Source of the DNA: Lacrimispora xylanolytica
Lineage (GTDB): Bacteria > Bacillota > Clostridia > Lachnospirales > Lachnospiraceae
Direction: 5' to 3'
NCBI RefSeq assembly: GCF_026723765.1
Contig: NZ_CP113524.1
Span: 2,837,001-2,901,000, forward strand
Length of the DNA: 64,000 bases
Part shown: positions 34,670 to 43,625 of the stretch, in pieces
Position numbering within the stretch: the first letter of the stretch is position 1
Layout: each line of letters opens with the position of its first letter
The notes under the pieces: generated by a model
Seen by the model: the letters and a program-made list of their open reading frames with translations, nothing else
Databases searched by the model: none
Told to the model about the DNA's origin: nothing
Program-made: the position numbers and the translations under genes

Positions 34670-37312
34670 TTATGCTTTTATGATACTTAATGTATATGTT
34701 TTCGTATTTCCATCTTCTGCAACAACTTTAAGTTCGAATACAGTTGTATCTGAGGTCAAAGTGACCCGTCTGACAGCCGTATCATCAATTAAAATATTAT
34801 TCACATAGACGAGAGCATGACTGCGTTCCGGCGTGAATTTTAAATCCGCGTATTCCACATCTCTATTTACATAGCTTTTATAGGAGTCTTCTGATAAACC
34901 AGCTTCTGTTCCATTTACTGTAATGCTTTTTAAGCTGGCATTGCTGTTATAATCCTTTAGAATGGATAACGTATCAAATACACCTCCAACATAGCTGTTT
35001 CCCCGGTTGGAGAACTTCACTGTGATTTTGGATTTACCATTCAGCCAATCTTTAGGAATCTGATAGCGGACGTCATAAAAGCCTGTGGGGGTTTTCGCCT
35101 GTATCGTTTCCTGCACCAACAGACGATTATCCACGAATACATTAAAGGTTCTTCCTGCATCACCGCTATAATACTTTGCACTGATATAGTTGGTCACCGA
35201 GGGATTGACGCTCATATCATAGCTAAACCAGCCCTGCCCATCGGCTGTTCCATGGACATGGCGGTAATTATATCCGCCAAAGGAACCGCCAGAGGAATTG
35301 CCCTGTAAATTATGGACCAATTCATGCTGATCGTTGGTGACTTGAACTTCATCAATGGTCGCTTCTAGTTTTTTGGCTGCGTTCTTGCTGTTTTTGATAC
35401 TCTCCTGAAATTCCGGAGAATCAATGGCTGACAATATAAAATAAATCCCATACCGGTCAGTATACCTTTTATAATGGGGGGTGAATTTTAACCGGTTGTC
35501 TTCATCTGTATTTCTTAAGGTAAATTCAAACTTTCCTGGCTTTTGTACCAGATTGTTTTTTAAGCCTGCAATCCATGCATCTACAGATGTATCCTTTATT
35601 AAAATATAGTCTTTTATCATAACGCCATCAGGTATGGTTGCCTTTGCAGATGCCATATGAGATGCAGATACCATCTTTTCGGTTCCAAGGCCTGCACTTA
35701 AAACGACTGGTCCATATTGGAAAGCAACTGCCTGTTTATTATCAGGAAGTCTTGATGCCTTAATCTCCATGGGAAGATTGAGTTCAATCTGATCTCCAGA
35801 CCGAAAGACTCTGCTGATATCCACATACCCATCCTTTTTTACCCCATAGAATACCGTATTATTTATCTTAATGGTAATGTTTTTACCCTCTGCAATCCAG
35901 GAGGGCACCCTGAATTTAATGGTAACTGCGGACCCTGGTGCTGTATTTATAGTAAATACTGCCTTCTCAGATTGTGGAATATCGGAATTCTGGGTAAGTG
36001 AGAAGTTTTTCCCGATCCAATTCAGTTCTGAGCTTATATACATATTTACGTATAGATCATTGCCACTATAAAAATAAAGACTGTCATTTAATTTCGTATA
36101 ATTCTCCATCCCGCTGCCGGTACAGCACCAGAATGAATTTGTTTCCGTTCCAAATAACTTAAAATATCCGGTTCCCATGGGTTTAAAATAAGTTGTCATT
36201 CCTGTTTCCGGATTGATGGCTGACATGACTTCATTGATAAATGCATTCTCATAATAATCCGCATATTTTACATCCCCGGTGACCTTAAATAATTCTCTTG
36301 CAAGCTTTAACATGTTGTAGGTATTACAGGATTCATTGTTAATGTTATTTCTTGTGGCGTCCAGCTTTAAAGGTGCCCGGAAGCGTTCATTCTCGCTGTT
36401 TCCTCCGGTCACATAGGTATGATCTCTTACTACAGTAGCAAAAAACTGAGCGGCTGCATTCAAATAAAAGCTTTCACTTCCTCCCAGGGTACGATAACGG
36501 TTCAATGCACCAACAAATTTCGGAATCTGAGTATTGGCATGGAGGTTTTCCAGTACATTCCGTCCGCTTCCGATGGCAGTAAATAAGGAATCTTCATCGA
36601 ATTTATGAGCGGCTGCCAAGTGATTAGGATTCCTCGAATATTTATAAAGCTCATATAAACAATCGTTCATTCCGCCATATTCCACATTCAGCACTTTCGT
36701 TTGAAGAGAACGGTCCCATGCAGAGGTTCTTTTATAGGCCCAATCCCCCAGCCTCTCTGCAACTGATAAGGCAGTTGCATTTCCTTCATAACGATAAACA
36801 TCCACAAGACCTGCGATTAGTTTGTGCATGGTATACCACGGAACCCAGTTATCTCCTGTGGCTTTTCCTTCAATAATATCAAAATGCACTTCAAAGGACG
36901 CGAATAAATAACCATTTTTGCTCTTATCCTGAAACTTTTTCAGTTGGCTTATGGCATAATCCAGCTTCTGTTTGATCTGTGCATTCCGGCTGGGATCATT
37001 TTTTCTTGTCTGCTTAAAAGCCTGGGCCATGGCAGTCAGGTAATGCCCCAGAGTATGTCCCCTTAATAAGCTCCAGCCGCCTTCCCAGCCTCCGTATAAA
37101 TGAATGCCTGATGTGTTTTTAGGATCCTTTCCATCTGAAACAGCCTGATAGCCTGCCAGGAGACGGTCAACATCCAGAGAAAGAATGTAATTTAAATCCT
37201 TTTCAAGGGCATTCACATAATAGGAATCTGTAATAATCACCTGCTCCATATCAAACTCATTCAAACCGGAACCCTCTGACATAATTGAAACACTTTCTTC
37301 TTCAAACAACAT
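34670..37312 (-). CDS. GH127-type beta-L-arabinofuranosidase with C-terminal cadherin-like domain
   Basis: This 880-residue protein has a GH127 (alpha/alpha)6 barrel at about residues 25-430. The zinc/nucleophile residues of this family appear as Glu327 and Cys329 (NNESCNTYNML) and Cys396-Cys397 (FWCCTGSGMENY), one Cys being the nucleophile. Beta-sandwich domains follow, ending in a cadherin-like fold at about 795-880 (LKSITVNGTEAGLS, KTYTLSIIKA). The ATG at 37312 has GGGAGGA upstream. No signal peptide is seen, although cadherin-like domains are usually extracellular. It likely trims arabinofuranosyl side chains together with the GH62 encoded upstream. Confidence 0.88.
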   Translation of the reverse strand: MLFEEESVSIMSEGSGLNEFDMEQVIITDSYYVNALEKDLNYILSLDVDRLLAGYQAVSDGKDPKNTSGIHLYGGWEGGWSLLRGHTLGHYLTAMAQAFKQTRKNDPSRNAQIKQKLDYAISQLKKFQDKSKNGYLFASFEVHFDIIEGKATGDNWVPWYTMHKLIAGLVDVYRYEGNATALSVAERLGDWAYKRTSAWDRSLQTKVLNVEYGGMNDCLYELYKYSRNPNHLAAAHKFDEDSLFTAIGSGRNVLENLHANTQIPKFVGALNRYRTLGGSESFYLNAAAQFFATVVRDHTYVTGGNSENERFRAPLKLDATRNNINNESCNTYNMLKLARELFKVTGDVKYADYYENAFINEVMSAINPETGMTTYFKPMGTGYFKLFGTETNSFWCCTGSGMENYTKLNDSLYFYSGNDLYVNMYISSELNWIGKNFSLTQNSDIPQSEKAVFTINTAPGSAVTIKFRVPSWIAEGKNITIKINNTVFYGVKKDGYVDISRVFRSGDQIELNLPMEIKASRLPDNKQAVAFQYGPVVLSAGLGTEKMVSASHMASAKATIPDGVMIKDYILIKDTSVDAWIAGLKNNLVQKPGKFEFTLRNTDEDNRLKFTPHYKRYTDRYGIYFILSAIDSPEFQESIKNSKNAAKKLEATIDEVQVTNDQHELVHNLQGNSSGGSFGGYNYRHVHGTADGQGWFSYDMSVNPSVTNYISAKYYSGDAGRTFNVFVDNRLLVQETIQAKTPTGFYDVRYQIPKDWLNGKSKITVKFSNRGNSYVGGVFDTLSILKDYNSNASLKSITVNGTEAGLSEDSYKSYVNRDVEYADLKFTPERSHALVYVNNILIDDTAVRRVTLTSDTTVFELKVVAEDGNTKTYTLSIIKA

Positions 37313-37352
37313 AGTTTCCTCCCACCATAATAATTTTAGATTACCTTTATAT

Positions 37353-37390
37353 GATAAATCACCCGGCGTTTTATCGCCGGGTGATTTATT
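37353..37390 (-). terminator. Hairpin between GH62 and GH127
   Basis: ATAAATCACCCGGCG pairs perfectly with CGCCGGGTGATTTAT (15 bp) around a 6-base loop. On the minus strand no T-run follows, so it may be an mRNA-stabilising or partial terminator element that separates expression of the two genes. Confidence 0.6.
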
Positions 37391-37425
37391 ATCAAAATCC
37401 GGACCTTTTCAGGCCTGTCCTGTTA

Positions 37426-38340
37426 TCACTTGTAATTTCTGATAACTCCTAAATCCCAGATGATCTGCTGATAAGGCCCTGACAGGCTGTTCGTACCTTG
37501 AATCAAAAACTCAACTCGGTCTATATTGTTTATTTCCATCTTCTGATTATAGCCTGCACGGATAATTTCACCGTGGGATACATTGGTGGTCCATCTGTCT
37601 GCTTTGTAGCTTAAATTACCTCTCCACGCCCACTTCTCAGCAACCTTATTCCATGGTCCTCCTGCACTATTGGATGTCCATAATTCATAGTAACGTCCAT
37701 CCTTTTGATCCTCAATCGTCAGGTAATACTTACCATCTGCTAAGGATTTATAGACGTTTGCGCCTTCAAAGGTATCCCCTAATGCAACGGATGGAGCTCC
37801 CCAGCCGTTAGGGAAATTAGCGAGTGAAGTTCTTCTTACATACAATTTTCCAGAACCATCACTTGGTGTATTATACATATATGCATAGGAGTTATCACAA
37901 ATAACATAATAATCCCAACCCATATTTCCTGACATGCCTAAGGATTTTGGTCCTGACCAGGATTTAGGATCTGCAATATTTGATGTTGTGGCATACGCTG
38001 CACCAAATGTGCCATCCTGATAAATCAGATACCATAATTTCTTTGGTTCGAAATAAAATACCTGAGGTGCACAAAAATAGTTCTCTCCAATAGAACTCAT
38101 ATAGGTGCGGGGAGCATTCTTAAGGCCTGAAAGGGTGGATGCTGACGTATAAAGCATCTGCCAGCCACCGCCCTGATTGGCGCCAGTATAAAATACATGA
38201 TACTTACCTCCATAATACACGATGGTAGGATCTTTTGCACCATAATAATCATAAGGTCTTGCCTGGCCATGGAAAATAACTCTCTCATCTACATACCATG
38301 TTGGGTTTGCTATCGCTGTTGCACTCATTGATTTTTTCAT
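37426..38340 (-). CDS. GH62 alpha-L-arabinofuranosidase-like hydrolase
   Basis: This 304-residue five-bladed beta-propeller has GH62 landmarks: GAKDPTIVYYGGKYHVF with candidate general base Asp37, GWDYYVICDN with Asp143, TSLANFPNGWG, and DTFEGANVYK with candidate general acid Glu192. The family removes alpha-1,2/1,3-arabinofuranose from arabinoxylan. The whole length is catalytic domain and no signal peptide is present (N-terminus MKKSMSATAIANPTWYV), which is unusual because GH62 acts on polymers. AAAGGGAG precedes the ATG. The frame stays open about 30 codons upstream without a usable start. Confidence 0.85.
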   Translation of the reverse strand: MKKSMSATAIANPTWYVDERVIFHGQARPYDYYGAKDPTIVYYGGKYHVFYTGANQGGGWQMLYTSASTLSGLKNAPRTYMSSIGENYFCAPQVFYFEPKKLWYLIYQDGTFGAAYATTSNIADPKSWSGPKSLGMSGNMGWDYYVICDNSYAYMYNTPSDGSGKLYVRRTSLANFPNGWGAPSVALGDTFEGANVYKSLADGKYYLTIEDQKDGRYYELWTSNSAGGPWNKVAEKWAWRGNLSYKADRWTTNVSHGEIIRAGYNQKMEINNIDRVEFLIQGTNSLSGPYQQIIWDLGVIRNYK

Positions 38341-38709
38341 AAAAATACGATCTCCCTTTAATTCAGTTTTCTGCCCGGAAACATTCCATCTTTCTTTAGA
38401 CAGTGAATTATTGTTCTTGTTAAACTCTGATTAACCACCTCCCTCTACCAGTTTATGCAGCCACTTCAAAAGGGCTCCATTTTACCCTCTGAACGAAAAA
38501 TGAACAAATTAATATAGTATGCCGCTATGAAAAAAAGATTCAGTTAACAAAAAAGCGGCTGCACCTTAGTCGTAAACCGCCTGAAAGTGCAACCGCTTTT
38601 TCTGTTTTTAACCTGCTTAAAATCATGCGGGTCAGGGCCATATATTTATCCTGCCGAAAGCCGGAGTAGAACATTCCCCGGCACGTTTTTTAAGAGTCAA
38701 ATCCAAATC
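38341..38709. other. Intergenic region of 369 bases
   Basis: This gap holds the leader of GH62, the terminator at 38549-38602 and a GCCGG/CCGGC hairpin at 38654-38692 followed by TTTTTT on the plus strand, with no plus-strand gene before it. I see no gene here. Confidence 0.6.
38549..38602 (-). terminator. Intrinsic terminator after the AI-2E family gene
   Basis: On the minus strand AAAAAGCGGTTGCACTT pairs with AAGGTGCAGCCGCTTTTTT, with a long internal loop. It ends the phosphoribosyltransferase-OadB-AI-2E operon. Confidence 0.82.
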
Positions 38710-39891
38710 CTATATATCTTCATGTTGCAGCATGTCTGCATCTGCATATCTTTCAGCTTCTAAAACAGCTGCCTCTCTGGCTGCAATCATATCATCCGTG
38801 ATCTGTTTTACTATATTTACGATTGGAATTGCCAAAATCATCCCCCAGACCCCTGCTACAGATCCGCCTATGGAGATGCCAATGACGATCAAAGCCGGAC
38901 TAAGAGAAAAGGAATTCCCCATTAATTTAGGCTGAATCACATTTCCATCAATCTGCTGTGTAATTAATAGAACCACTGCAGTGATCAGGCCAGTGCCAAT
39001 GCCATTGGTGCTGGCGACTACGATGACCGCTATGATGGAACCGAATATAGAACCAAAGTAAGGAATTATATTAAGAATCGCCAGCATCATGCCTAAGGCC
39101 ACTGCATGCCTGGATCCTAAAACGGAAAATTCAATGGTGGTTATTATGCCAAGAATACAGGAATCTAAAAGCTGGCAGGCAATGAATTTCTTAAAGCTTT
39201 CGCTTATAATATTGCCGTACTTACCAATCACCTCTCTCGTTTTCCTTGGAAGAAAAAGTCTGGAAACACGGGACATATAATTCTTGAAATTATGTGTTTC
39301 CACCAATAAATATATAGAAGTGATGATGGCGATCACACTGCTGAAAATAACGGAAGTGAGACCAAACACAACATTTAAAGATGATAAAATATTGGTAAGC
39401 CCTATACTTTCTAACAGGATTTTGAGGCTGATTTTACTGGTCACCGTTTCTAAAATCGTATCCAGGACCTCGGTATTTTCAATGGGCAATTGCTTGATGG
39501 CTGTGATTGCATTGTTGTAATACGTGTTAAAATTAACGATAAAATCCGTGATATTCCTTTGAAGGGACGGAATAATGATGTTCATTGTTATGCTAATGAT
39601 AACAATTAATAAAACATACACAATTAAGATACTGACTGACCTTGCTCTCTTCTTCCAGAACACAGATTTAGATCGCTTGAAATTTCGTTCCAAAGCAGAA
39701 CAGGGAATATTCAGCAGATACGCAATGATGAATCCATAGAAAAATGGCATTAATATATTCATCCCAGCTTTTAACCAGCTCATAACGCCTGATACGTTCA
39801 TGATTATTTTATAGGATATAATAACTAAGATGGCCAGCAGTAATCTGGATAAAAATCGTTTTGTTGTTGTTTTGTTGAGAAAATCTAAAAT
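38710..39891 (-). CDS. AI-2E family transporter, probable AUU start
   Basis: This AI-2E/TqsA-type membrane protein has helices including GFIIAYLLNIP, a soluble segment and LNIIPYFGSIFGSIIAVIVV. The first ATG in frame (39801) has no Shine-Dalgarno and would cut into the first helix. The frame stays open upstream through FLSRLLLAILVIISYKII, the expected first helix. It reaches an ATT at 39891 with a perfect AGGAGG 6 bases upstream, 11 bases after the stop of the previous gene. I therefore call 393 residues with an AUU start; a conservative annotation would begin at 39801 (363 residues). It is last in the operon with OadB and a phosphoribosyltransferase. Confidence 0.8.
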   Translation of the reverse strand: MLDFLNKTTTKRFLSRLLLAILVIISYKIIMNVSGVMSWLKAGMNILMPFFYGFIIAYLLNIPCSALERNFKRSKSVFWKKRARSVSILIVYVLLIVIISITMNIIIPSLQRNITDFIVNFNTYYNNAITAIKQLPIENTEVLDTILETVTSKISLKILLESIGLTNILSSLNVVFGLTSVIFSSVIAIITSIYLLVETHNFKNYMSRVSRLFLPRKTREVIGKYGNIISESFKKFIACQLLDSCILGIITTIEFSVLGSRHAVALGMMLAILNIIPYFGSIFGSIIAVIVVASTNGIGTGLITAVVLLITQQIDGNVIQPKLMGNSFSLSPALIVIGISIGGSVAGVWGMILAIPIVNIVKQITDDMIAAREAAVLEAERYADADMLQHEDI

Positions 39892-39913
39892 AACGAACCT
39901 CCTGACTATTTAA

Positions 39914-41077
39914 TTACGGCCCGAAAAAGGTAATAAAAATACCTGCGATCAGGGCAGAACCTATGGTGCTGGAAACAATCGGCCCCATGGCATGCATGAG
40001 CAGATGATTATGGGGATTGTATTCCTGACCAAGCTTCTGGGAAACACGGGCTGCCATAGGCATGGCAGATACCCCTGAATTACCGATAAGAGGGTTAACC
40101 TTACCGCCTGTGATTTTACATAGCAGCTTTGCAATTAGGACTCCGCCTACGGTACCAAAGGCAAATGCGAATAGTCCAAGACAGATTATGAGAATCGTCT
40201 GAGGATTGATAATTCTATCTGCAGTAGCTGTAGAGCCTACGGAAATACCAATAAGCAGTGTCAAAATATTCAGCAGGTCATTCTGCAAGGTCCGTACATA
40301 TCGTTCTGTCACACCGCTTTCCCTGATGATATTACCTAGCATCAGCATGGCAATTAAGGTTCCTGCTGCCGGTACGATTAGCAGCGTGGCGAATGTAATA
40401 CCAAAGGAAAAAATCAGTTTTTGACGGCGTGTCACTCTTTTTGACTCCGGCATCACAATGACCCGCTCTTTTTCCGTGGTAAGCATACGCATAATGGGCG
40501 GCTGAATCAGAGGCACCAGGGCCATATAAGAATATGCCGCTATGGTAATAACAGGCAAAAGCTGGGGTGCCAGAAGCTCAGCCGTATAGATGGAGGTCGG
40601 TCCATCAGAACTGCCGATAATACCAATGGCTGCTGCTTCCTGTAAACTGAATCCGTCAAATGCCGGTACAACACTAGAAAGTCCCTTTCCCACCAGCAAG
40701 GCTCCTCCCAAAGCTGCAAAGATACCAAGCTGTCCTCCAAGTCCTATGAGTGCACTCTTAGGTGATGAGATGAGAGGTGTAAAATCCGTCATGGCTCCGA
40801 TACACAAAAAGACCAGTGGAGGATAGATTCCAAGAGAAATTCCCTGATATAAATAATAAAGCAGCCCGCCCTTATCGTGTGCGGACAAGCCGGATAAAGG
40901 GAGATTTGCTATGGCCATACCAAATGCCAGGGGAAGAAGCAATAAGGGTTCATATTTCTTTTCTATTGCTAAGTAAGCCAGAAATAACGCAAGTACTACC
41001 ATAACAAACTGAGGTACGGTGAGATGCATGAAACTAAGACTAGAAAGAAATTTATTTAAGAACATCGATAGTATCAT
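39914..41077 (-). CDS. Sodium-translocating decarboxylase beta subunit-like protein (OadB family)
   Basis: This 387-residue protein has about eleven helices and the OadB/MmdB motifs: AIGIIGSSDGPTSIYTAELL with the Asp near the Na+ path, and NPLIGNSGVSAMPMAARVSQKLG. In the complete enzyme, decarboxylation on the alpha subunit drives Na+ export through beta. No alpha, gamma or biotin-carrier gene is in the window, so it is either an orphan that serves an enzyme encoded elsewhere or has another cation role. It starts 11 bases after the phosphoribosyltransferase stop. Confidence 0.92.
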   Translation of the reverse strand: MILSMFLNKFLSSLSFMHLTVPQFVMVVLALFLAYLAIEKKYEPLLLLPLAFGMAIANLPLSGLSAHDKGGLLYYLYQGISLGIYPPLVFLCIGAMTDFTPLISSPKSALIGLGGQLGIFAALGGALLVGKGLSSVVPAFDGFSLQEAAAIGIIGSSDGPTSIYTAELLAPQLLPVITIAAYSYMALVPLIQPPIMRMLTTEKERVIVMPESKRVTRRQKLIFSFGITFATLLIVPAAGTLIAMLMLGNIIRESGVTERYVRTLQNDLLNILTLLIGISVGSTATADRIINPQTILIICLGLFAFAFGTVGGVLIAKLLCKITGGKVNPLIGNSGVSAMPMAARVSQKLGQEYNPHNHLLMHAMGPIVSSTIGSALIAGIFITFFGP

Positions 41078-41088
41078 CTCCTACTTTA

Positions 41089-41730
41089 TTAGATATTTGT
41101 ATAGCCTTCACTGTTGATAATGGCCTCTAACTTCTGGCCTTCCCTGCACATCGTGCATTCCCCCATACTGTATACCTGATACCCAGGAATGTCTTCCCTT
41201 GTAAACATGGAATGAATTACCTGTTCATCACCTGCCGGGTATGCGTTAAATAAAGCAGAGATCCCTGCGATTACCCCTCCATAATACGTGATACAATCCA
41301 GAGCGCGGCCAATCGTCGTACCACTGGAAATGGAGGCCACCAGCAAAACAATTTCCTTGTCTCTGATATACTGCTGGACGTTGCATTGAAATAACAGCTT
41401 ACCGTTTGCACTGATCACCGGCTTTAATACCCGGATTTCTTTCCCGGTGTTAATGACACCTACTCCCTCCTGCATAAGCTCTTCTGCCAAATAAGCGCCA
41501 ATTACTTCAGTTCCCTCCATACAGACAATGGTATCCACTGAAACATTCGCCAGATACGGTATGGACAGCTCCCTTGCCACATCTTTCGCTATGACAGCAT
41601 TGGTCTTTAATTCACTGACATCAAGATAATGACTGATATGAAAGTGATTGGTAGTAAAATGTCCTGGTATTACCTTCATGGATATGAGGGGATTTTTAGT
41701 TAACGAAACACTATAAGCTCTGTCTTCCAT
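41089..41730 (-). CDS. Phosphoribosyltransferase-like protein (type I PRTase fold)
   Basis: This 213-residue protein has a PRPP-binding-type loop IVLLVASISSGTTIGRALD near residue 130, where the usual two acidic residues of the PRPP motif (DD) are replaced by Ala-Ser, and an upstream VDTIVCMEGTEVIGAYLAEEL as in orotate-type PRTases. The loss of acidic residues makes catalysis uncertain. C-terminal cysteines (GECTMCREGQ) resemble a metal or redox site. The ATG at 41730 has AAAGGAG 6 bases upstream. It is first in the operon with OadB and the AI-2E family gene, a pairing that suggests a regulatory or nucleotide-linked role. Confidence 0.75.
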   Translation of the reverse strand: MEDRAYSVSLTKNPLISMKVIPGHFTTNHFHISHYLDVSELKTNAVIAKDVARELSIPYLANVSVDTIVCMEGTEVIGAYLAEELMQEGVGVINTGKEIRVLKPVISANGKLLFQCNVQQYIRDKEIVLLVASISSGTTIGRALDCITYYGGVIAGISALFNAYPAGDEQVIHSMFTREDIPGYQVYSMGECTMCREGQKLEAIINSEGYTNI

Positions 41731-41955
41731 TTTTTCTCCTTTATTCATGCCTTGTATTTAAAAAAATGCACCCACTTTAATAGTAACATAGAATGGATGA
41801 TAAGAGCAAGCCCTCCAGCCATTAAGTGCCGTAAAATCAGGGTTCTTAAGGAATACTGTGTATATAAACAATATTATTATGGATTATATCCTTTTTTTGG
41901 TAATTATTATGCCGAAAATGATAAGTTTTCTAATTATGTATAAAAATACAATTTA
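41731..41955. other. Upstream region of the PRTase operon
   Basis: AT-rich sequence that should hold the minus-strand promoter of the PRTase operon. I see no gene, and no clear operator. Confidence 0.4.
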
Positions 41956-41959
41956 TTGA

Positions 41960-41988
41960 TTGATGTATTCACTTTACTATGGTATAGT
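41960..41988 (+). promoter_or_regulatory. Promoter of a candidate small RNA
   Basis: TTGATG (41960-41965), 17 bases, TATAGT (41983-41988). No plus-strand gene follows for more than 4 kb. Confidence 0.55.
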
Positions 41989-41994
41989 GTTAAT

Positions 41995-42070
41995 GAATGT
42001 TTAGCCACATTCGTACAATGTTCAACAGAGCCATCCTCATATCGTTGGCTCTGTTCTTTGTTTTTTTTTG
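41995..42070 (+). ncRNA. Candidate small RNA with terminator
   Basis: Downstream of the promoter a 6-bp hairpin GAATGT/ACATTC (41995-42012) is followed by a strong terminator AACAGAGCCA/TGGCTCTGTT and TTTGTTTTTTTTT (42023-42069). The transcript would be about 75 bases. The only ATG gives a three-codon frame, and no plus-strand gene follows, so it is not an attenuator of a nearby gene. It matches no RNA family that I recognise. Confidence 0.5.
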
Positions 42071-42100
42071 CTGAGAGCACTATCGAAGCCAGGAAAGTAA

Positions 42101-42142
42101 CAAAAGGCCATAACAGGACATGGTATCCTGTCAGGGCCTCTT
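42101..42142 (-). terminator. Intrinsic terminator of the nitroreductase-tetR operon
   Basis: On the minus strand GAGGCCCTGACAGGA pairs with TCCTGTTATGGCC (interrupted) and TTTTGTTACTTT follows, 20 bases after the tetR stop. Confidence 0.75.
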
Positions 42143-42162
42143 TGCATTTATATTAATACATA

Positions 42163-42747
42163 TTAATGATTGCCTTTTAATAGCAATAGAAAATTATCAG
42201 CTAAACCGTGTAGCTTTTCTCTACTGCCCGATGTTCTGGCATAAACCCGAACGCCAAGTAAAGTACTATGAAGAATTTCAGCCAGGGAATCTGCACTGAG
42301 GCTGCATGAAAATTCTCCATCCTTTTGCCCTTTTCGTATCAGTTCTCCCATGAGTCTCTCTGATTGCGCAAGTGCTTCCTCTGCCTTTTCATCTACTTCC
42401 TTATCCCGCATTGCCATCTCAGTAACTGCATTAACAATAAAGCAACCACATGGGTGTTCTTCAGTGCCGTCAATCATAAGACTAAATATATTTTTGATTC
42501 CTTCCCTGGCGGTCTTTGCCTGTGAGATCACACAGTTTAATGCTTCTGAGGTGTTTAAGCTATAACAGTCTATGGCTTTTAAGTACAACGAATGCTTGTC
42601 GCCAAAGGTATCATATAAGCTTTTTCGATGAATTCCCATATGCTCGACCAAATCGCTCATTGATGTCTTCTCATATCCCTGAAGCCAAAATAATTCCATG
42701 GCTTTTTTAAGAACCTCATCTTCCTCAAATTCCTTGTTACGTCCCAT
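42163..42747 (-). CDS. TetR/AcrR family transcriptional regulator
   Basis: This 194-residue regulator has an N-terminal HTH (EDEVLKKAMELFWLQGYEKTSMSDLVEHMGIHRKSLYDTFGDK) and a C-terminal ligand domain of the TetR_C type with Cys-containing HPCGCFIVNAV near residue 100. It lies 71 bases downstream of the nitroreductase gene. The motif TAGAACGAACGG lies between the two genes and related copies precede the nitroreductase, so it probably represses both. Related regulators respond to reactive electrophiles, which would suit the Cys pair, but this is inference. Confidence 0.92.
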   Translation of the reverse strand: MGRNKEFEEDEVLKKAMELFWLQGYEKTSMSDLVEHMGIHRKSLYDTFGDKHSLYLKAIDCYSLNTSEALNCVISQAKTAREGIKNIFSLMIDGTEEHPCGCFIVNAVTEMAMRDKEVDEKAEEALAQSERLMGELIRKGQKDGEFSCSLSADSLAEILHSTLLGVRVYARTSGSREKLHGLADNFLLLLKGNH

Positions 42748-42781
42748 TGCCCTACCTCCTGTTTTTACATCATAACATTTA

Positions 42782-42804
42782 TAGAACGAACGGCCAAGTA
42801 TTTT
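42782..42804. promoter_or_regulatory. Candidate TetR operator at its own promoter
   Basis: TAGAACGAACGGCCAAGTAT at 42782-42801 (then TTT) matches 43787-43809 at 19 of 23 positions. It lies 34 bases before the tetR ATG. Confidence 0.55.
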
Positions 42805-42818
42805 CAGGAAAATATCAT

Positions 42819-43625
42819 TTAATCGTTGAAAAATGATACGGATAACGGCTGTCTTTCTGTAAAACGTTTGAATTTATTCTTTGGGTATCCTACCATGACA
42901 CAGCCTGTTATCTTCTTTTCTTCCGGAATATGTAACAGCTTATTAAGCGGAGAATCTTCACTAAGGGCACATAACTCCAATAACCCAGCCCAGCAGGATC
43001 CTAAGCCTAAAGAGGGAGCGTATAACTCCAGATAAGTTAATGAAAAAATCGAACTTTCTCTGCCCACATAATGATCTTTATTCGCTAAGGATAAAATAAG
43101 ACTGGGGGCATCTCTTAGAATCTTGTCAACCTTAGTTTCTCTGTATTCCTTTATTAAAGAGCCTAAATAGTTACTCCAGGTGGGATGATTCTCCAGCCAG
43201 TTGATACATTCTTCTACGATCTTTTCAATCATATTCTTATCATCGATAATCAAAAAAGAAATACCTTGTGAATTACTGGCTGTAGGTGCAAGATGAGCTA
43301 CATCTACAAGCTGAATCAGTTTCTCTCTCTCTACGGGCTTACTCTTAAAGGTACGAATGGAACGACGAGACCGGAGAAAATTCTTAGCCTCTTCTGGATT
43401 TAATTTTGTCATATCCCCTATCTCGGTTTGCATGCCAAGGGGTGACTTCTCATTGTCCATAGCGTCTTTTGGGCAAACGGCCACGCAATGGCCGCAGGCA
43501 ATACAGGAACCACCATTTATCTCTACCGGACCTGTTGATTCCATCTTTATTACCGTCGTTGGACATTCCTCTACACAGAGCCCGCATTTGATACACTTCT
43601 CTTCATTTACTGTTATTAAACCCAT
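42819..43625 (-). CDS. Ferredoxin-nitroreductase fusion protein
   Basis: This 268-residue protein has an N-terminal 2x[4Fe-4S] domain (CIKCGLCVEECP and CIACGHCVAVCP, residues 1-60) fused to an FMN-dependent nitroreductase domain (SRRSIRTFKSKPVEREKL, LAPTASNSQG, GLGSCWAG, and the C-terminal GYPKNKFKR). It takes low-potential electrons through the clusters to reduce nitro groups, quinones or similar electrophiles in the cytoplasm. It is followed by tetR, and two TetR-like motifs precede it, which suggests induction by its substrates. Confidence 0.93.
   Translation of the reverse strand: MGLITVNEEKCIKCGLCVEECPTTVIKMESTGPVEINGGSCIACGHCVAVCPKDAMDNEKSPLGMQTEIGDMTKLNPEEAKNFLRSRRSIRTFKSKPVEREKLIQLVDVAHLAPTASNSQGISFLIIDDKNMIEKIVEECINWLENHPTWSNYLGSLIKEYRETKVDKILRDAPSLILSLANKDHYVGRESSIFSLTYLELYAPSLGLGSCWAGLLELCALSEDSPLNKLLHIPEEKKITGCVMVGYPKNKFKRFTERQPLSVSFFND

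Noticed and set aside
38654-38692. GCCGG/CCGGC hairpin with a plus-strand T-run
   Set aside because: No plus-strand gene or promoter leads into it; too short a stem to claim a transcript end.
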